DNA of 64,000 nt from Antedon bifida (GCA_963402885.1 OY727099.1:26307001-26371000); one strand, 5' to 3'; shown: positions 25,666 through 38,576, numbered from the stretch's first letter. Notes: generated from the sequence alone by a model not told the origin. Made by a program: numbers and translations.

Positions 25666-25975
25666 GACAATGTACGCAGCGCGTATTTTAAGTGACAATA
25701 TACGTAGCGCGTATTTTAAGTGACAATATACGTAGCGCGTATTTTAAGTGACAATATACGCAGCGCGTATTTTAAGTGACATATTTTATACGCAATGCGT
25801 ATTTTAAGTGACAATATTCGTAGCGCGTATTTTAGGTGACCATATTATATGCAGTTCGTATTTTGTAAGTGAGAATGTACGCAGCGCGTATTTTAAGTGA
25901 CAATTTACGCAGAGCATGTTATACGTGAGAAATGCACGCAGCGCATGTTATACGTGAGAAATGCACGCAGGCACT
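25666..25975 (+). repeat. 28-bp satellite array ACGTAGCGCGTATTTTAAGTG
   Basis: About eight clear copies of a 28-bp unit (GACAATATACG, TAGCGCGTATTTTAAGT), then two or three copies of a diverged form (ACGTGAGAAATGCACGCAG). First units are nearly identical, later ones drift. Each contains a GCGCG dyad. Confidence 0.93.
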
Positions 25976-27480
25976 CGCGTATGTTTTACTGTGTTACGCG
26001 TTAACTTCCGAGTGTCTACATCAATGTAGTGCTAATTATGTGCGTTGTGCGTACGTGCCCTTGTATCCTAGTATTGTAGAGTGTGAACCAAGCAATACAA
26101 AGAAATCATTTACAGTGATGCTATTTTATAATCAGACATTTTAATTTGTTTATGTCCATATACAAACGAAAGTAAATTAGTGATCTAAATAACGTCACGC
26201 TCTTATTCAGACGGGTGTCATTAGGGGGCATGCAGTAGTTTTAAGGTGTGTAAAAAAATCCCATCTTGTTACAATTTTGTGAAACTTGGGAGCATTGTTT
26301 GTACTACACTTGACTAGATACTCTTGCAGTTCACTTGCAAAAGATCTGCACTGATGCATTTGTACTATTAGTGCGTGGCTGCTGTACAAATGAAGGTGTA
26401 TTTTGAATCTACTGGGGGATAATATTACTATTTGTATCGAATTTTCTAATTATACAAGACAATTATTTTATATCAATGATATCAAATCAACTTACGAATC
26501 TTCTTCCATTCGAAAGAACATTACACATTTTTTTTCCATCCGACACAAGTTTTTATTTTAGTTGTTTCTTTGTAGGTTTCGCAAACCACTTCATATTTGT
26601 AGGCTTCACAAACCAAGTGATTTCTTTTTATTACAGTTTTTGTACTGGGAGTTGACTGTAGCTTCCCAAAGTACATGGTTCAATCCTTACCTGTGCCAGG
26701 GTTGTGTCACTCCCGAAGCCTAAAATGAAACTAGTTTTTAAGTATTTATTTGTTCATCCTACAATTGGTGAGTTACTCGCTGGATGCGTAACAAATGAAA
26801 AACAAAATTGTAATTTGTATTTGTATTTATTTAATCACATTCTTGTTTACAACAAGACCAGCCAATTCTGGCTTATGAGTGAACAAATATATAATATAGC
26901 AATTAAAGTAAACACAGATAAAAACAAAATAAATAAGCTTTAACAATCTTACAACACCAAATAAATAGCGACCAAACAAGCAAACGACTTTTTTTCCAAA
27001 TCTGATTAATGAATATAGAGTATATAACTAGATATGATATTTTCAAGTTTACGTACATAAATGATATATCATTTTCAATAGTGTTGAGGTATCCCATCAT
27101 TGCGTAGGAACGGTTCATTAGTGCTGGACTACTTTATATATAGACGATGGTCTGTTTGCTGTTAGTCCTCCGGCCGCTATCAATCATGCATGAAACACTA
27201 GAAGTCTACCTGCATTAACATTATATTTGGGACCCTGTATAATACCCAGTTCGAAGAGCCAATAGCAACAACTGTCTCGTATTCAAATGTATTCTGGATT
27301 GATACATTTTCGATATAATGTTACATGTTGTCAAATAAGACTAAAAACAACATATTGAAAGGGTTAATTGAATGGTTCCAGTTAAGATTGGCTAAACTTA
27401 CATACAAGTTCTTTCCAATTATACTGTATACTGAGTTTGTCATCGAAGATGGAAAGCAATAATCATCAGTTAGTTTTCCA
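25976..27480. other. Noncoding
   Basis: 26570-26625 holds a small direct repeat (GTAGGTTTCGCAAACCA and GTAGGCTTCACAAACCA). 26660-26700 has GGTTCAATCC, a B-box-like word without a supporting tRNA fold. No gene recognised. Confidence 0.3.
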
Positions 27481-27786
27481 TATTTTTCTTTTAGCCGCCC
27501 ATATACCTTTTATTTCATTCTACCATTTTAGTTATTCACAGTATCATCCTAATAATAATAATGTCTAGGGTAACTATTGTATAGATATTTTGTACTTTTT
27601 TATCTTCACGTTGTTTTAAATGTTGTAATTTTGTATTTTATTGTTGGATGATTATGTTTTGCTTTGGAGACCCACTTGATAGTTTGATTTAGTTCGCTTT
27701 TGGGAACCCTGTCTCTCTCTATTGTTTGTTATTTTTTGTTATAATTATGTGAGACGAAATAAATGAAATGAAATGAAAAAAAAAAT
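27480..27786 (+). mobile_element. Non-LTR retroelement (LINE) 3' end, plus strand
   Basis: A T-rich untranslated region containing GGAGACCCACTTGATAG and GGGAACCCTGTCTC, then ATAATTATGTGAGACGAAAT and an AAATGAAATGAAATG tail followed by a nine-base A run at about 27777-27785. Layout and tail fit the 3' UTR of CR1/L2-like LINEs. No reverse transcriptase remnant was recognised upstream, so this is a 5'-truncated copy; the exact 5' border is uncertain. Confidence 0.6.
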
Positions 27787-28659
27787 CCTGACACTGCATT
27801 TGTGTATAGTGTTAGCAGGGAAGTAGGCCAATTTGTAACTCACTGGTGTTAGTGTAGGCCCCTATAATAGCTATTATGAATGAATGCATTCCATGATATC
27901 ACGGTGTGTTGGTATAACATTTTTACATAAAGTAAAGTTTATGACGTTTTGTAAAAAGTACATTACTATAGGAATCTTAATGTTGAATTTACCTAATCTT
28001 TCTTCTTTTCTAAAGCGCCAATTTCGTTTTTCTGGTACACCAACCAAAGCCATAATGACTCTCTGCATGCGCCACCTATCGGTCAGGTTTTATTCAAACT
28101 TTTTTGCGGCTATTAAATATGAGCTCGTCGTGCAAAATGACACTCGATTTCACAAGATTTGTGAAAGCATTTCCGAGCTTATACGCATTTACGCATCTAA
28201 ACACCTCCTTCGCCCTCACCCCCACTCCCCCCCCCCCCCCACAATAATTCGACACCGTATTACATGCATTTCTTGGTAATAGTAAATCACTGTGTAGGCT
28301 ACTACAGGTAACTGTTGAAGCGAAGCGTACGGAAAATGTCGTGATCATTTACTCTGTTATAATTCGCTAAACCTGAAACACTTAACATAGGTCAAAAATA
28401 AAAGCGTTAACCCATATTACGTTTTAAACCTAAAGACTAAACTGAAAACGGAAAGAATGTTATATATCGTCGCTGAATCACGAAGACTGGTCGACTTGAA
28501 AACTATCAATTTGATAGATACAAGTTCGTGATGTTCACAAGCAGCGCTGATATCTTATATTCCATTACAACCGTGTTAACGGAATACAGGTCAGATTTGG
28601 CAAGTCAGTTTGTGTAAATCGAAAACTTATACAAATCATGAACATTGTTTAAGTTATAG
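27787..28659. other. Noncoding; 131-codon open frame of unknown nature
   Basis: 27884-28279 on the plus strand is the longest open frame outside the POU gene. It has no recognisable domain, runs through a C homopolymer (28227-28240) and its flanks show no splice or promoter features. I do not call it a gene. Confidence 0.3.
28227..28240 (+). repeat. C homopolymer, 14 bases
   Basis: Preceded by further C-rich sequence (CACCCCCACT). Length may be unreliable in an assembly. Confidence 0.95.
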
Positions 28660-28732
28660 ACACAACGCAAGCGAGTTGACCAATGACAAGCGACAGTTCG
28701 AACAATCTATGGCTTGTGATTGGTCAAATTTG
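28660..28732. mobile_element. Family B MITE, copy 3 (core)
   Basis: ACAACGCAAGCGAGTTGACC, AATGACAAGCGACAGTTCGAA, then GCTTGTGATTGGTCAAA. The outer ends are missing. Confidence 0.7.
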
Positions 28733-31610
28733 AGTATAACTGTAAGAATTATTAATTATGGTACCGTATACGAACGATAAGACTATAATGATGATTCATG
28801 GGAAATTATAGGGCCACACACCCAAAATGCGCTAAAAGTCACAAACGAATACGATAATGAATTTAGCATATTCATACGAATGTAATTTGTCCAACCACTG
28901 ATTTGTATACTAATTTATACTTTGTAGGCCTAGGTAGAATCGAACCCACGAGTAGAAAAGGTTTTAACAGGAATTGCACCCACGATTGCAATATCATATT
29001 TTTAGAGACGCGCACGCGTTAACTTGATTCTCGGAAGCAACATGATCACAACATAAATAATTTACTTTGAAATATACTGTACCGATAACACTTTACACTA
29101 ACGACTTACTTCCTTTTGTGTTCATTCATTCATTTTTATTGTCTAAATCCAATGAGAAATTTGTCACATTCTCTTTTTGTCACCTGTCAGTGACGAGCGT
29201 TCACAAGGTCTTTGGAATACTGCGACTATTGTGACAAACTTAAGACAATAGGACGACTTACGGTGTTGTATCAAAGCAACACATGTCGACGACGACTTAA
29301 AGAAACAACAACGCAGTGTTATCTAATGAAGAGACAATAAACGAAACAAACAAAAGTTGATACAATGTAACAAAAAAAATCAACAAAATGTGGAAGGTAT
29401 CCTTCACGAAGATATCTAATTGTAAGTCCTGATTCTACATGTATAAAACAGACTAACTTTCCGTTGTCTATTTATGTAATTGTATACCACCTATGTTATA
29501 TCAGATTGAGTTATAACAAGTGATGAATTATTGATCCAAAAACAATGACGTCACCATGACGTACACTCCCTAATAAGCCTAACATGCTAGGGAAAAACCA
29601 ATTCGTATGGAATTCAAGCAACACCCCCCCCCCCCCCCACAAAAAAACAAAGTCAATAAGATTTTTTTTGTTTGCATGGCAAAATAACTTTTTTTTTAAG
29701 GCCTAAAGTTTGCGGTAAAGCACGTATAGTGTTTCTTAACTTTCGATCAATACTTCGATCTTTTTTAAAAACCTATCACTCAAGTTAAACTGTGGAAATT
29801 CCATATATAAAGCATTATCTCCATATCATGGGTTTGAAAAAATCGACCGAGTTAACTCGTTAAAAAAAATGCTTAAAAACAAAGAAAATCTTTCCGAATA
29901 AATAAATAAAAAGCAAATAGGTCTGAATGTGTACCGGTACTAGAAAGCGGTGTATATCGCATTGCTTTGCCTGGTGGGTCGCTCCGCTTTATAATAACAC
30001 AATTATTCAAATAATTAATTTATTAAAAAAAACTATTTATGAGTTCTTTCAATTGCCCATCTGTATTTTTCTAACGATTTATACAATCATAACAAAATGA
30101 GTTTATATACGGTAGTTACAGCTCCATATTGCTTTCTAGTGATTATTGTTTTAATTTAGAGCATATACCAGCAAATATTTCAACGTCTTTTAAACTGTAT
30201 TATACCAACAATACCTCGTGGTATTCCTGGCATCTATACCTGAATTTTACAATATATTGTTGTATTACGATAGTACAGTGATTACTGTAGTATTTTAACT
30301 ATCGACATTCGACTTGTCTCTTGTGGATTTCGTTTTAAAAACGGTCCACTAGTCGCGCGATTCTTGCGTTTACGCTCCGTTCTCTTTATTACCGGATAGG
30401 TTGTGAAATATCGAATTTATTAACGGAATTGTTCCGCGTATATAAATATTTTAGAACGAGGATTTGTTAAATGAACCGATACTATCATCATATCTCAAAT
30501 AATTAATGACTCAAATAAATAAAATTAAGACTGAAGACATTTTTGAAAAGAACGAACAATATAACACTTTTTAAAAAAAGCACGTTTATTCCCCCCTCCC
30601 CCTTCAAGCACTGTTTAAGCCTATAATGATCTATTCCTCTAAAATATTAGCGAGTTACTGAACCGAGGCGCACTGTTTATTTCCCTGAAGGTTTGCTTGT
30701 AGGTAACGACGAGGCTAGTTGCTGCTTCTCGTGGTGTTTACCTGCGAGACACTCAACATAAATTTATTTCATGCTACGTTAGTATTGCTAATATTTTTTA
30801 GCTGAAATAAAACTGTCTAGATTAGCATAATATGGAAACAATCAATTACTGAATTATTAATAACTAAAGACAATAATATAAACATGTAGTGCAATGTGTT
30901 GAATACAAATGAAATCGGCTCATTTACATTTATTTTATTAACCCTATTAAGGGGACATTCTAGACCCATCTGGAAAACCAAGGGCATAGACGTACCCACA
31001 CCCCATAGTAGATGTCTGTCTGTTTAGCTTATACACTGTACGTACTGAATAGTGAATATTTGCTTTTTCAATAATACCTATTATACTTACTTATTACTAA
31101 TTATTAATATTATGTCAATAATTATGTTGGCTTTAAAATAAGGTCCCTGATCACTGCCTTCGAATGGTACGGTAAAACATTTTGTTCAGATTCAACTCCA
31201 CAATAATCATCCCTTCTCAAAGGTATCATAAACAAAACATACGTGTTAGTTTAACATTTCTACAAAATATCCAAGTTTTCTAAGTTATTGATAACAATCT
31301 GATTAAGAAAGAAATGGCAAATTATGATGCTGACATGGTTAGCTTGGGAGTGAGACGATTCTGTGACGACTTATCCATCATGTGCAGGGTAACTGTAGGT
31401 TGAGACATAATTCAACACATCCATTTTCTACGACTTAACATTGCACGTTTCAAATATAAAAAATTTTCATTACAAATCTACCTCACTACTCTATTACCGA
31501 ATCCATTTTTTATTCGCAATCGACATCTTCTTTTCGTCACTTGATGCTTTTCTGTATATATGTAAAATTGGGATTGTTTTAGAATTTAGCATTTTAGCAA
31601 GATGTTCCCC
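28733..31610. other. Noncoding, AT-rich
   Basis: 29130-29300 and 30650-30760 are single-copy, less AT-rich blocks. 29700-29755 (AGTTTGCGGT, then TTTCGATCAATAC) is an eroded relative of the dispersed repeat at 51032-51140. 30935-30960 has TATTAAGGGGACATTC, a fragment like the family D terminus. No gene recognised. Confidence 0.3.
29624..29638 (+). repeat. C homopolymer, 15 bases
   Basis: Directly followed by a short A run. One of three long C runs in the window. Confidence 0.95.
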
Positions 31611-31950
31611 TTCATAATCATCACCATCATCATAAAAACATAATCATTATCATCATCATCATAAAAACATAATCATTATCATCATCATCATCATAAAAAC
31701 AAAAACATAATTATTTTATCATCATTCTGACGATTTCGTCATTGTCATCATCTTCATCCTCCTCATTATCATCTTCTTCATCATCATTATTATCACCATT
31801 ATTATTATCATCATCATAAAAACAACATAATCATTATAATCATCATTATGACGATTTCGTCATCATCATCATCTTCGTCGTAGTTGTTTGTGCCCGTCTT
31901 TGACGTCACCGTCGTCGTTTGTGTCCGTCTTTGTCGTCGTCGTCACCGCC
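31611..31950 (+). repeat. ATC/GTC trinucleotide microsatellite cluster
   Basis: Runs of CATCAT with embedded TAAAAACATAATCATTAT units repeated several times, and two copies of GACGATTTCGTCAT, changing at about 31870 to GTC/GTCGTC repeats. Confidence 0.9.
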
Positions 31951-32540
31951 ATGTTGGTAGCGTATTATCACGAACCTTTTACCGTAAGATAATTAAATAT
32001 ATTAAACTGATATGAATATAGAGTAAGTTAACGCTTAAGGTTCGTCGTATCATTACTATTATTTGTGTGTAGCCTTTTAGGGATAATTGCTTTAACTTTG
32101 TTATCATTAACGCAACTAATATCATCAATGTTCTCTATATTGTTCTCATTACCAACTCAATGAAAAATCGATGTTTGTAGATTGCGGCCCGGACCGACGT
32201 AAACGTTTGAATTACATTAAGAACATATCGTCGTTTCTATTATTAATCGTTACTCGACAACTCTTCCATCATCTTTCTCATTTCGTTCGGTAGTAGCTAA
32301 ATGGGTAAGTCAACGTATCATCTTCTCTCTACCAGCTTGCCTACCTTCAAACATCAGCTATAAGAATCGCTCTAAGCCGTTTTGAATCAATTATTTCGTT
32401 TTAATTACATCCATTTTGTGGCACGAATTTCAACTTCGAAATTCGTACTACTAATAACATCAATTATTTCTACAACGACCGAAGTGCCCAAAGCGAGTTG
32501 GCAAAACGTAAACTATTAGGAGATATATAATTCTTTCTAA
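31951..32540. other. Noncoding
   Basis: No gene or RNA recognised. Confidence 0.3.
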
Positions 32541-32544
32541 TATG

Positions 32545-32803
32545 CATCAGTATGGTAGTCTTTCAAAACTACTTTTCCATGACACGCGTGTATTTTTCGA
32601 GCAAAATTCGAAATATGGTAGACTTTCAAAACTACTTTCCCATGACTCGCGTGTATTTTTCGAGCAAAATTTGAAATATGATAGACATTCAAAACTATAC
32701 ATTCCCATGACAAGCGTGTATTTTTCGAGCAAAATTTGAAATATGGTAGACATTCAAAACTATACATTCCCATGACAAGCGTGTATTTTTCGAGGCAAAT
32801 TCG
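32545..32803 (+). repeat. 63-65-bp tandem array, four copies
   Basis: Units share ATATGGTAGACTTTCAAAAC, CCATGAC and GTGTATTTTTCGAGCAAA. Copies 1-2 carry CTACTTTCC and copies 3-4 CTATACATTCC, suggesting two rounds of duplication. Open frames on both strands here are repeat artefacts. Confidence 0.93.
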
Positions 32804-32999
32804 ATGCTTGATGCTCCGTTAAAATTAACTAGTTCTTATACGAATATTGTTGGTGTCATAGCATCTATATATAAGGCCTTCATGGGATGACGAGGAAAAG
32901 GGAACTGAATTTGTTTCGTGTATAGTGAGTGTACTATAATAAGCCTACAGTTTATACTATTGGACGTAAAGTACATGTGTGTACTGTGTTCTCTACCTA
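32804..32999. other. Noncoding gap
   Basis: Short single-copy stretch between an array and a MITE. Confidence 0.3.
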
Positions 33000-33132
33000 A
33001 AGCTCTGTCTACACTATCAAACTTTATGTGACGAAAAAGTGATGTGACCATATTTGGACATGATGATGTCATATCACTACCACATTTAAGCATATCACTA
33101 CCATATTTGGTTTGATAATGTAGACAGAGTTT
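33000..33132. mobile_element. Family A palindromic MITE, copy 7
   Basis: AAGCTCTGTCTACACTATC at the left and GATAATGTAGACAGAGTTT at the right, with flanking TA. Internal ACCACATTT and ACCATATTT units. 133 bp. Confidence 0.85.
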
Positions 33133-33530
33133 TAGTCGAGCCTTACACAGTATCGATGTATTTTTGTTAATATCAGACAGTCGAGTTAGACACAAGCTTC
33201 AATGAAACATTGATGGACATGAGTATACATGTAAAAATAGAGCTTTTTACGTATAAAAATAAATGGCTAGCTAGAAAGTGAAATATATATATTTTTTACT
33301 TGCTAAATCTTAGGGGTATTAGTGGTGAACCGTGTCTTAGGTATTGAAGTCACGCATGGTCGCCTCAACGCCCATGAACTCACGTTCGAATTACAAACGG
33401 TTACGCTCCATTACGTCACTCAGTCAGACAATCACTCGCTAATTATTTCCTATGGAACAATACGAGGAGGCTACATCTCAAAATAATATAAATCTTTAAA
33501 AAGTGATCAGCCTGTACAATGCTGGACAAT
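33133..33530. other. Noncoding
   Basis: 33340-33480 is single-copy and less AT-rich. No gene recognised. Confidence 0.3.
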
Positions 33531-33700
33531 AATAATATTCTTATATTAATAATAATATTTAAAAAATGATAATACAATAAATGAACTAAAAACTATATAA
33601 ATTTAAAACCATTAAACCATTACAAACTAAAAATAATATAAGAATAATATTAAAAATTAAAATAAATACGTAATAATAATAATAATATACAGTATTGATA
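33530..33700 (+). repeat. AAT-rich simple repeat
   Basis: Interrupted AATAAT runs throughout, with TAATAATAATAATA at about 33671-33686. Confidence 0.7.
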
Positions 33701-33927
33701 ATATAATAAACAACATAAAAAAGATTGTAATATAGATTCTTGTCTTTGTCAAATCAAATAATGTCTTATGTATATTAATGATGTAGTGTAGCCAATGTTG
33801 TACAATAGAGGTCTATAAATTAAATTGAATGTGTACTATACTATTATGAATTAATATTACGTGTATACATTATACTGGTTTATGTAATAATGTGTTTTAT
33901 TCATTACATAATACATTATCATACATT

Positions 33928-34045
33928 TGGCTTTTTGGTTCCCCACGCAACCCAACTTAATTCGACCAATCACAAGCAACATATCATCAACTGTCCTTTA
34001 TCTTTTTTTGTGCGTACGTCCCCGCGTTGCGCAATGGGAACGAAG
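33928..34045. mobile_element. Family B MITE, copy 4, degenerate
   Basis: GGCTTTTTGGTTCCCCACGC, CGACCAATCACAAGC and GTGCGTACGTCCCCGCGTTG, then GGGAACGAAG. The right CCAAT arm is lost. It lies under a short plus-strand open frame that is not a gene. Confidence 0.6.
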
Positions 34046-34458
34046 ATAGGAAGCCAGTGCGCGCGTAAAACTGGTAGCTATTCCTCCTACCAAAATGAAA
34101 TAAACTGTTTACTATTTCTCCGGTAATTGGCTTGAGCTATTAGTTACCGCATATGACAAATCGACTTCGAATTTCGTCAGATCAAATATTTTACTGGTAT
34201 ACATGAGCAATAAAAGTAGTTACAGAAATCAATATTAAGATCATACTGTTAACGGTATGAGCTAATGTTGTTGTTCAACTATTAATAGTTTTAATGTAAT
34301 GTGTGCATCGCCAAATAAATATTATCATTCGTTCTAATCATTGTCATTGTCATCATCGTTTGTTATCATCTTGTCATCTTCATTGTCGTTGGCATCAACT
34401 ATCATAATTGTCACCATTCTTGGTGGTGGTAAATCTAAATTGTCATCATCATTGTTAT
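34046..34458. other. Noncoding; CATCATTGTC-type simple repeat in the right half
   Basis: 34335-34458 consists mainly of degenerate ATC/GTCATC words leading into the next array. Confidence 0.4.
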
Positions 34459-34716
34459 AGTCATCATCATCATCACTATCATTATCTGTATTAGTTAATC
34501 AATATTAATATCATCGTCATCATCATCATTATCTGTATTAGTTATTTAATATTAATATCATCATCATCATCACTATCATTATCTGTATTAGTTAATCAAT
34601 ATTAATATCATCGTCATCATCATCATTATCTGTATTAGTTATTTAATATTAATATCATCATCATCATCACTATCATTATCTGTATTAGTTAATCAATATT
34701 AATATCATCGTCATCG
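34459..34716 (+). repeat. 97-bp higher-order tandem repeat over an ATC microsatellite
   Basis: GTTAATCAATATTAATATCA begins at 34494, 34591 and 34688, exactly 97 bp apart. Each unit has two sub-units, one with CACTATCATTATCTGTATTA and one with GTTATTTAATATTAAT. Copies are almost identical, so the expansion is young. Confidence 0.95.
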
Positions 34717-35154
34717 TACCACCGTTTTTAATCGTTACAATTATCCCATTGTTTAGAGGGTTAGGGACAACGTAAGATAATACCACAATTAAATATTGGC
34801 TTTAGTTGTAACATTGTGTGTATTTACATTTTATTTCGGGTGTTGGGATCACCGTTTGCTCTCACAACCATTACAACCATTCTATCGTCAATATTATTAG
34901 CATATAATAACAATATCCATCATCAATTCACAAATGTTTTATAAGATTCAAACACCGATACAAATTATCCGTCCTCTAAAACACTATACGGACCTTACAC
35001 GAAAATGTTTATTTATTTAGTATACAGTCTATATGCCTATATCCTTTTCACATTTATATATAAACCTATACAGTTTTAACAGTGGATAATGTTGAATTAT
35101 TATTGTATAAAATGTTAATATGAGAACATTTGCGAAGGTGAAGAAAGCCAATAC
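34717..35154. other. Noncoding, AT-rich
   Basis: No gene recognised. Confidence 0.3.
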
Positions 35155-35228
35155 GACCGAGATTCGAACCGGAGTCCTTTGCTTGGCTTGTGGAGGCGCC
35201 CAACTGTTAGACCACCGAATCTTACCAG
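35155..35228 (-). tRNA. Degenerate tRNA-like sequence (pseudogene or SINE head)
   Basis: The minus strand has an A-box-like TGGTCTAACAGTTGG and a B box GGTTCGAATCT at tRNA spacing. Flanking 7-mers (GATTCGG and TCGTATT) pair over most positions with wobbles, as an acceptor stem would, and a three-pair D stem is possible. The anticodon stem does not form and the T stem has a C-C mismatch, so it is not a functional tRNA. A tRNA-derived SINE or a tRNA pseudogene fits best. Confidence 0.45.
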
Positions 35229-38200
35229 TGTATAATATTAATGTTAAGTCTTCCGTTAAGTTATTTCATATGTGGTTTAGTGTTTGAAATTGTTTGTGTG
35301 TTGCATTACAATTTTTCTGCCAGAATTTGTTGAAGTGAACCATGTTACTGTTTGATAGCATTTAACTGCTTACTGAAAGCATTTAACATTTTGTATCACT
35401 GTCATCGCCTTTAAATGCAAAAATTAATTAATATTGTAGTTAAAGATAATAATATAAAAATAGAGTTAGCCTTGGCGCCTTACAGATAGCTGTGCTAGCC
35501 CTCGATCCGCTACCTGTCTCAGCGTATCGTTACGCTCAAATCCCCATCCTCATTAATAGGTGTTAAAGGAGGAGTTACTAGGCCGTTGTGTGTGTGTTAT
35601 TCTATCTAACGCATCTCTTTCTCATATCATACATTTCATCTTCTCGACAATATTCCATCATAACTTCAAATATAATTAGATCAGTCAGATAAACTAGATA
35701 CAATTTGACGTTATGAAACCAGCACAACATACATACTATCATTTTGATGATTATTAAAAGGATCCCACACACAGATTGTAAGGATATAAAATTCTTAATA
35801 GTTGTCAAAATTGATATCAATTGATATGAGTACACTGGCAATGACAATATGATATTAACCCGTTAGAGATCGGTAATAAATTCGATGAACTGATCTAATA
35901 TTCGGCTTAGAATTTCGACACGAGTAAACAGCGTATTCGCATCAATCATATCCCACTACAATAAAGTAGTAAAAATATAAATTGAATTTTGTATCTATCT
36001 ATTGATACCGGAGAAGCCTAGTTGTATCTCTCGACGACCAATGAACACGAACTTGAGGTCATAATATTGAAATTGATTACTATTGTTAGTCCATTGAAAT
36101 TAATATATAAAAACGATAAGAAAATTAATGGCTATTAGAGAATATAGCACACGATTGTGAGCAGAGTTGAAATCTTGGAAACGTTCAGTAATGACTGTGT
36201 TATAGCTACATCATTGATTTTATTTTTAGATTTTGTCTATAATTTAATTTCAAATAATACAATTCTAAAACAGATAGATGCAATATATTTATTTGAAATG
36301 TTTTAAAATACAATGCGATTTTGCAATAATATAATATATAATTATTAGAATTGGGATAATGTTTGTGACAAAAATACTTAAATTGCATTTATTTCTTTGT
36401 CGATTATTACTAAAATTTGGTATACTGTACAATTGCTAAGATGTTGCTTAAACCTGATGGTGTCTCTTAATAAATGAAGTCTCGTTGTCAATAAGTCTCA
36501 CCCATTTATTGTTTTTGGTACATTTGAAATTAATACCTTTAACGATATAATTATGAGCATTGTCCCATGGCGGCACAAGGAGTTGAATCGAATAGCGTTG
36601 AAGTAATTATCATTTCAAAGTGTTTCAAATACCCCATGTTAATAATCTCATAATATTACTACTAATTTAACAATCATTGCTGATACTGTATTTCCTATTT
36701 ATTAAATTAGACTACTGACGTAAACAATTTAAGTTAACTGACATAATTAAATTAATAATAAAGAGGTCCCCACTTCTGTTTTGGGCAATTGGCCCATTGT
36801 TTCCCCTTTGACTTTGTAAAATGTTCAATAAGTAAATAATAACATATTAAAATTGTTGTGGTGGTATTGTCTTCTTTAAATTAGTAATCCTATATTTTAT
36901 TGAAGTAATTATTAATTAATAGTTTGACTGGCTGTTGTCAATTGCAGCTGCAGATGGTGACAAGGATAGCCCCAATTAATTTACACCAAAAAAGAGACAA
37001 AACCATGTTATTAAAAGTCGGAACACGGCGAGAAAGCAAAGGTGTATTATTTTTGTAGTATCTGTAAGCACAGTAAAGGAAATAGAACGGCTGTGAAGAA
37101 TCCGCTACGAAGGCAGGCCCAACAATAGTAGAGTCAGAGTAGAGCGTGCGCTTATGAATAGGTAGGATAGAGCCGACACTGGCCGTACTACAGCTGAGCA
37201 AATAAGACAAGACATACTAAACAATTCACGAAAAAAACTCACGTTGTTTCATTTTCTCTAAATTGTAAATTTATTACTGCTATTCAATAATTTATTTTGT
37301 TTTGCAATATAAAGTCACGTGACTGAGGCGTAAAGCCTGAACATATATCAACAGAAATCAGACATTTTGTTCGATTCCCTTTAAAATATTTTTTAAAAAG
37401 TTTTTTTTCCTTCTTAAATATTATACCAACTATTTTGTTTATTTGCTTAAACATTAACCAAATAAACAATAAAGTTTTCTTTGAATAAGTTTAAAAAATG
37501 TTTCTTAAAATTCAATAATAAATTAAATATACATTGAACATTAGAAAGACGTGCGGAGATAACAGCCCGTAAGTTCACACTTAAATGTAAAATATTTCAA
37601 AAATTAATATAATCGCTTTGTTACAAAATATACAATAGATACAAAATTAAAATTGGCCATAAATAATATCCCTAAATTCTAAACCCTTTTAATAATTTAC
37701 AAATAAATATCAACAATTTACAGTCAAGGTTGACACTGTAATGTTTTAGTCCTAATTGTTGTCAAAATATCATCTGGTAATAATTTATTTAAAATAAGAG
37801 AATGCTTAAAATGGTGAACAATAACTGTATACCCTGACATTTATAAAATATTTGTTCTAGTCATCAAAGTGTTTACCGTTCAAATAAAAGCGTAAATAGG
37901 CTAAGCTATCTCGTGCTTAAATACATGAGCCGGGACAAGGCAGTAAGAGCCCGTAGTAATTTGTAATGTAAATACTAATCAATGACACTTTAAAGGCCTA
38001 GGATTTAAGCCAGTTGTGTCGACGATTGTGAAAGTTTAACGTACCCAGTAATAAAATAATTATGTTTTTGTATTAAAGATATGGGAGTGAGCACACAGAA
38101 AAGCACACAAAATAATCAGCACTTTAGAGAGTTTAAAATACTCAGTGCTTTGTAGCACCACTTATAAAGATTAGATAATAACAATAATATACTATTAATT

Positions 38201-38576
38201 GCAGAGAGTTTTCTGTTAGGAGTTTTGCTTCCCATTAGGGAAAAATTAATTAAACGGAACATAGACAATACATTGTTTGAGTACATAAATCATGGAATGT
38301 AAAAACCATGTAATAACTAAAATATTGCCACGATCTACATACCATTAAAGGTCGACGAGAAGCCTCCAATAGAGAGCCTGATCGGATGAGTGTCAATCTT
38401 CACAATCACAATAGGTAGAGGTCTAGTAGTTACCATGTGTTTGCTTAAGAAGAAGGCATCAAACAACCCTTACAATATAATGCGTTCATTCACGATTTCG
38501 TCGTCGCTTTTACAAAAACAAGTCCTTTCACTTTTACAGTCTTTCGATTTACAATTAGGCCCGATGCAAAAAAAAG
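35229..38576. other. 3' flank of the POU III gene, noncoding and very AT-rich
   Basis: Contains no recognised gene. 36765-36850 (GTCCCCACTTCTG, then AATAAGTAAATAATAA) resembles a retroelement 3' tail on the plus strand. 36930-37215 is single-copy and less AT-rich. 38080-38180 and 38340-38570 are single-copy. Part of this may be POU 3' UTR. Confidence 0.3.

Noticed and set aside
27884-28279. 131-codon open frame
   Set aside because: Longest frame after the POU gene, but no domain, no splice or start context, and it crosses a 14-base C run. Length is within chance for this window.
28925-28990. tRNA or SINE from GGTTCGATTC B-box on the minus strand
   Set aside because: No A box at proper spacing. 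The two CGTGGGT(G/T)CNATTC words are a short direct repeat.
29120-29150. LINE tail from TTCATTCATTCATTTTTATT
   Set aside because: Too short and simple without a 3' UTR or hairpin next to it.
32537-32773. Repetitive open frames on both strands
   Set aside because: Products of the 63-65-bp tandem array.
31611-34716. CRISPR-like regular arrays
   Set aside because: Direct tandem repeats without unique spacers in eukaryotic DNA; no cas genes.
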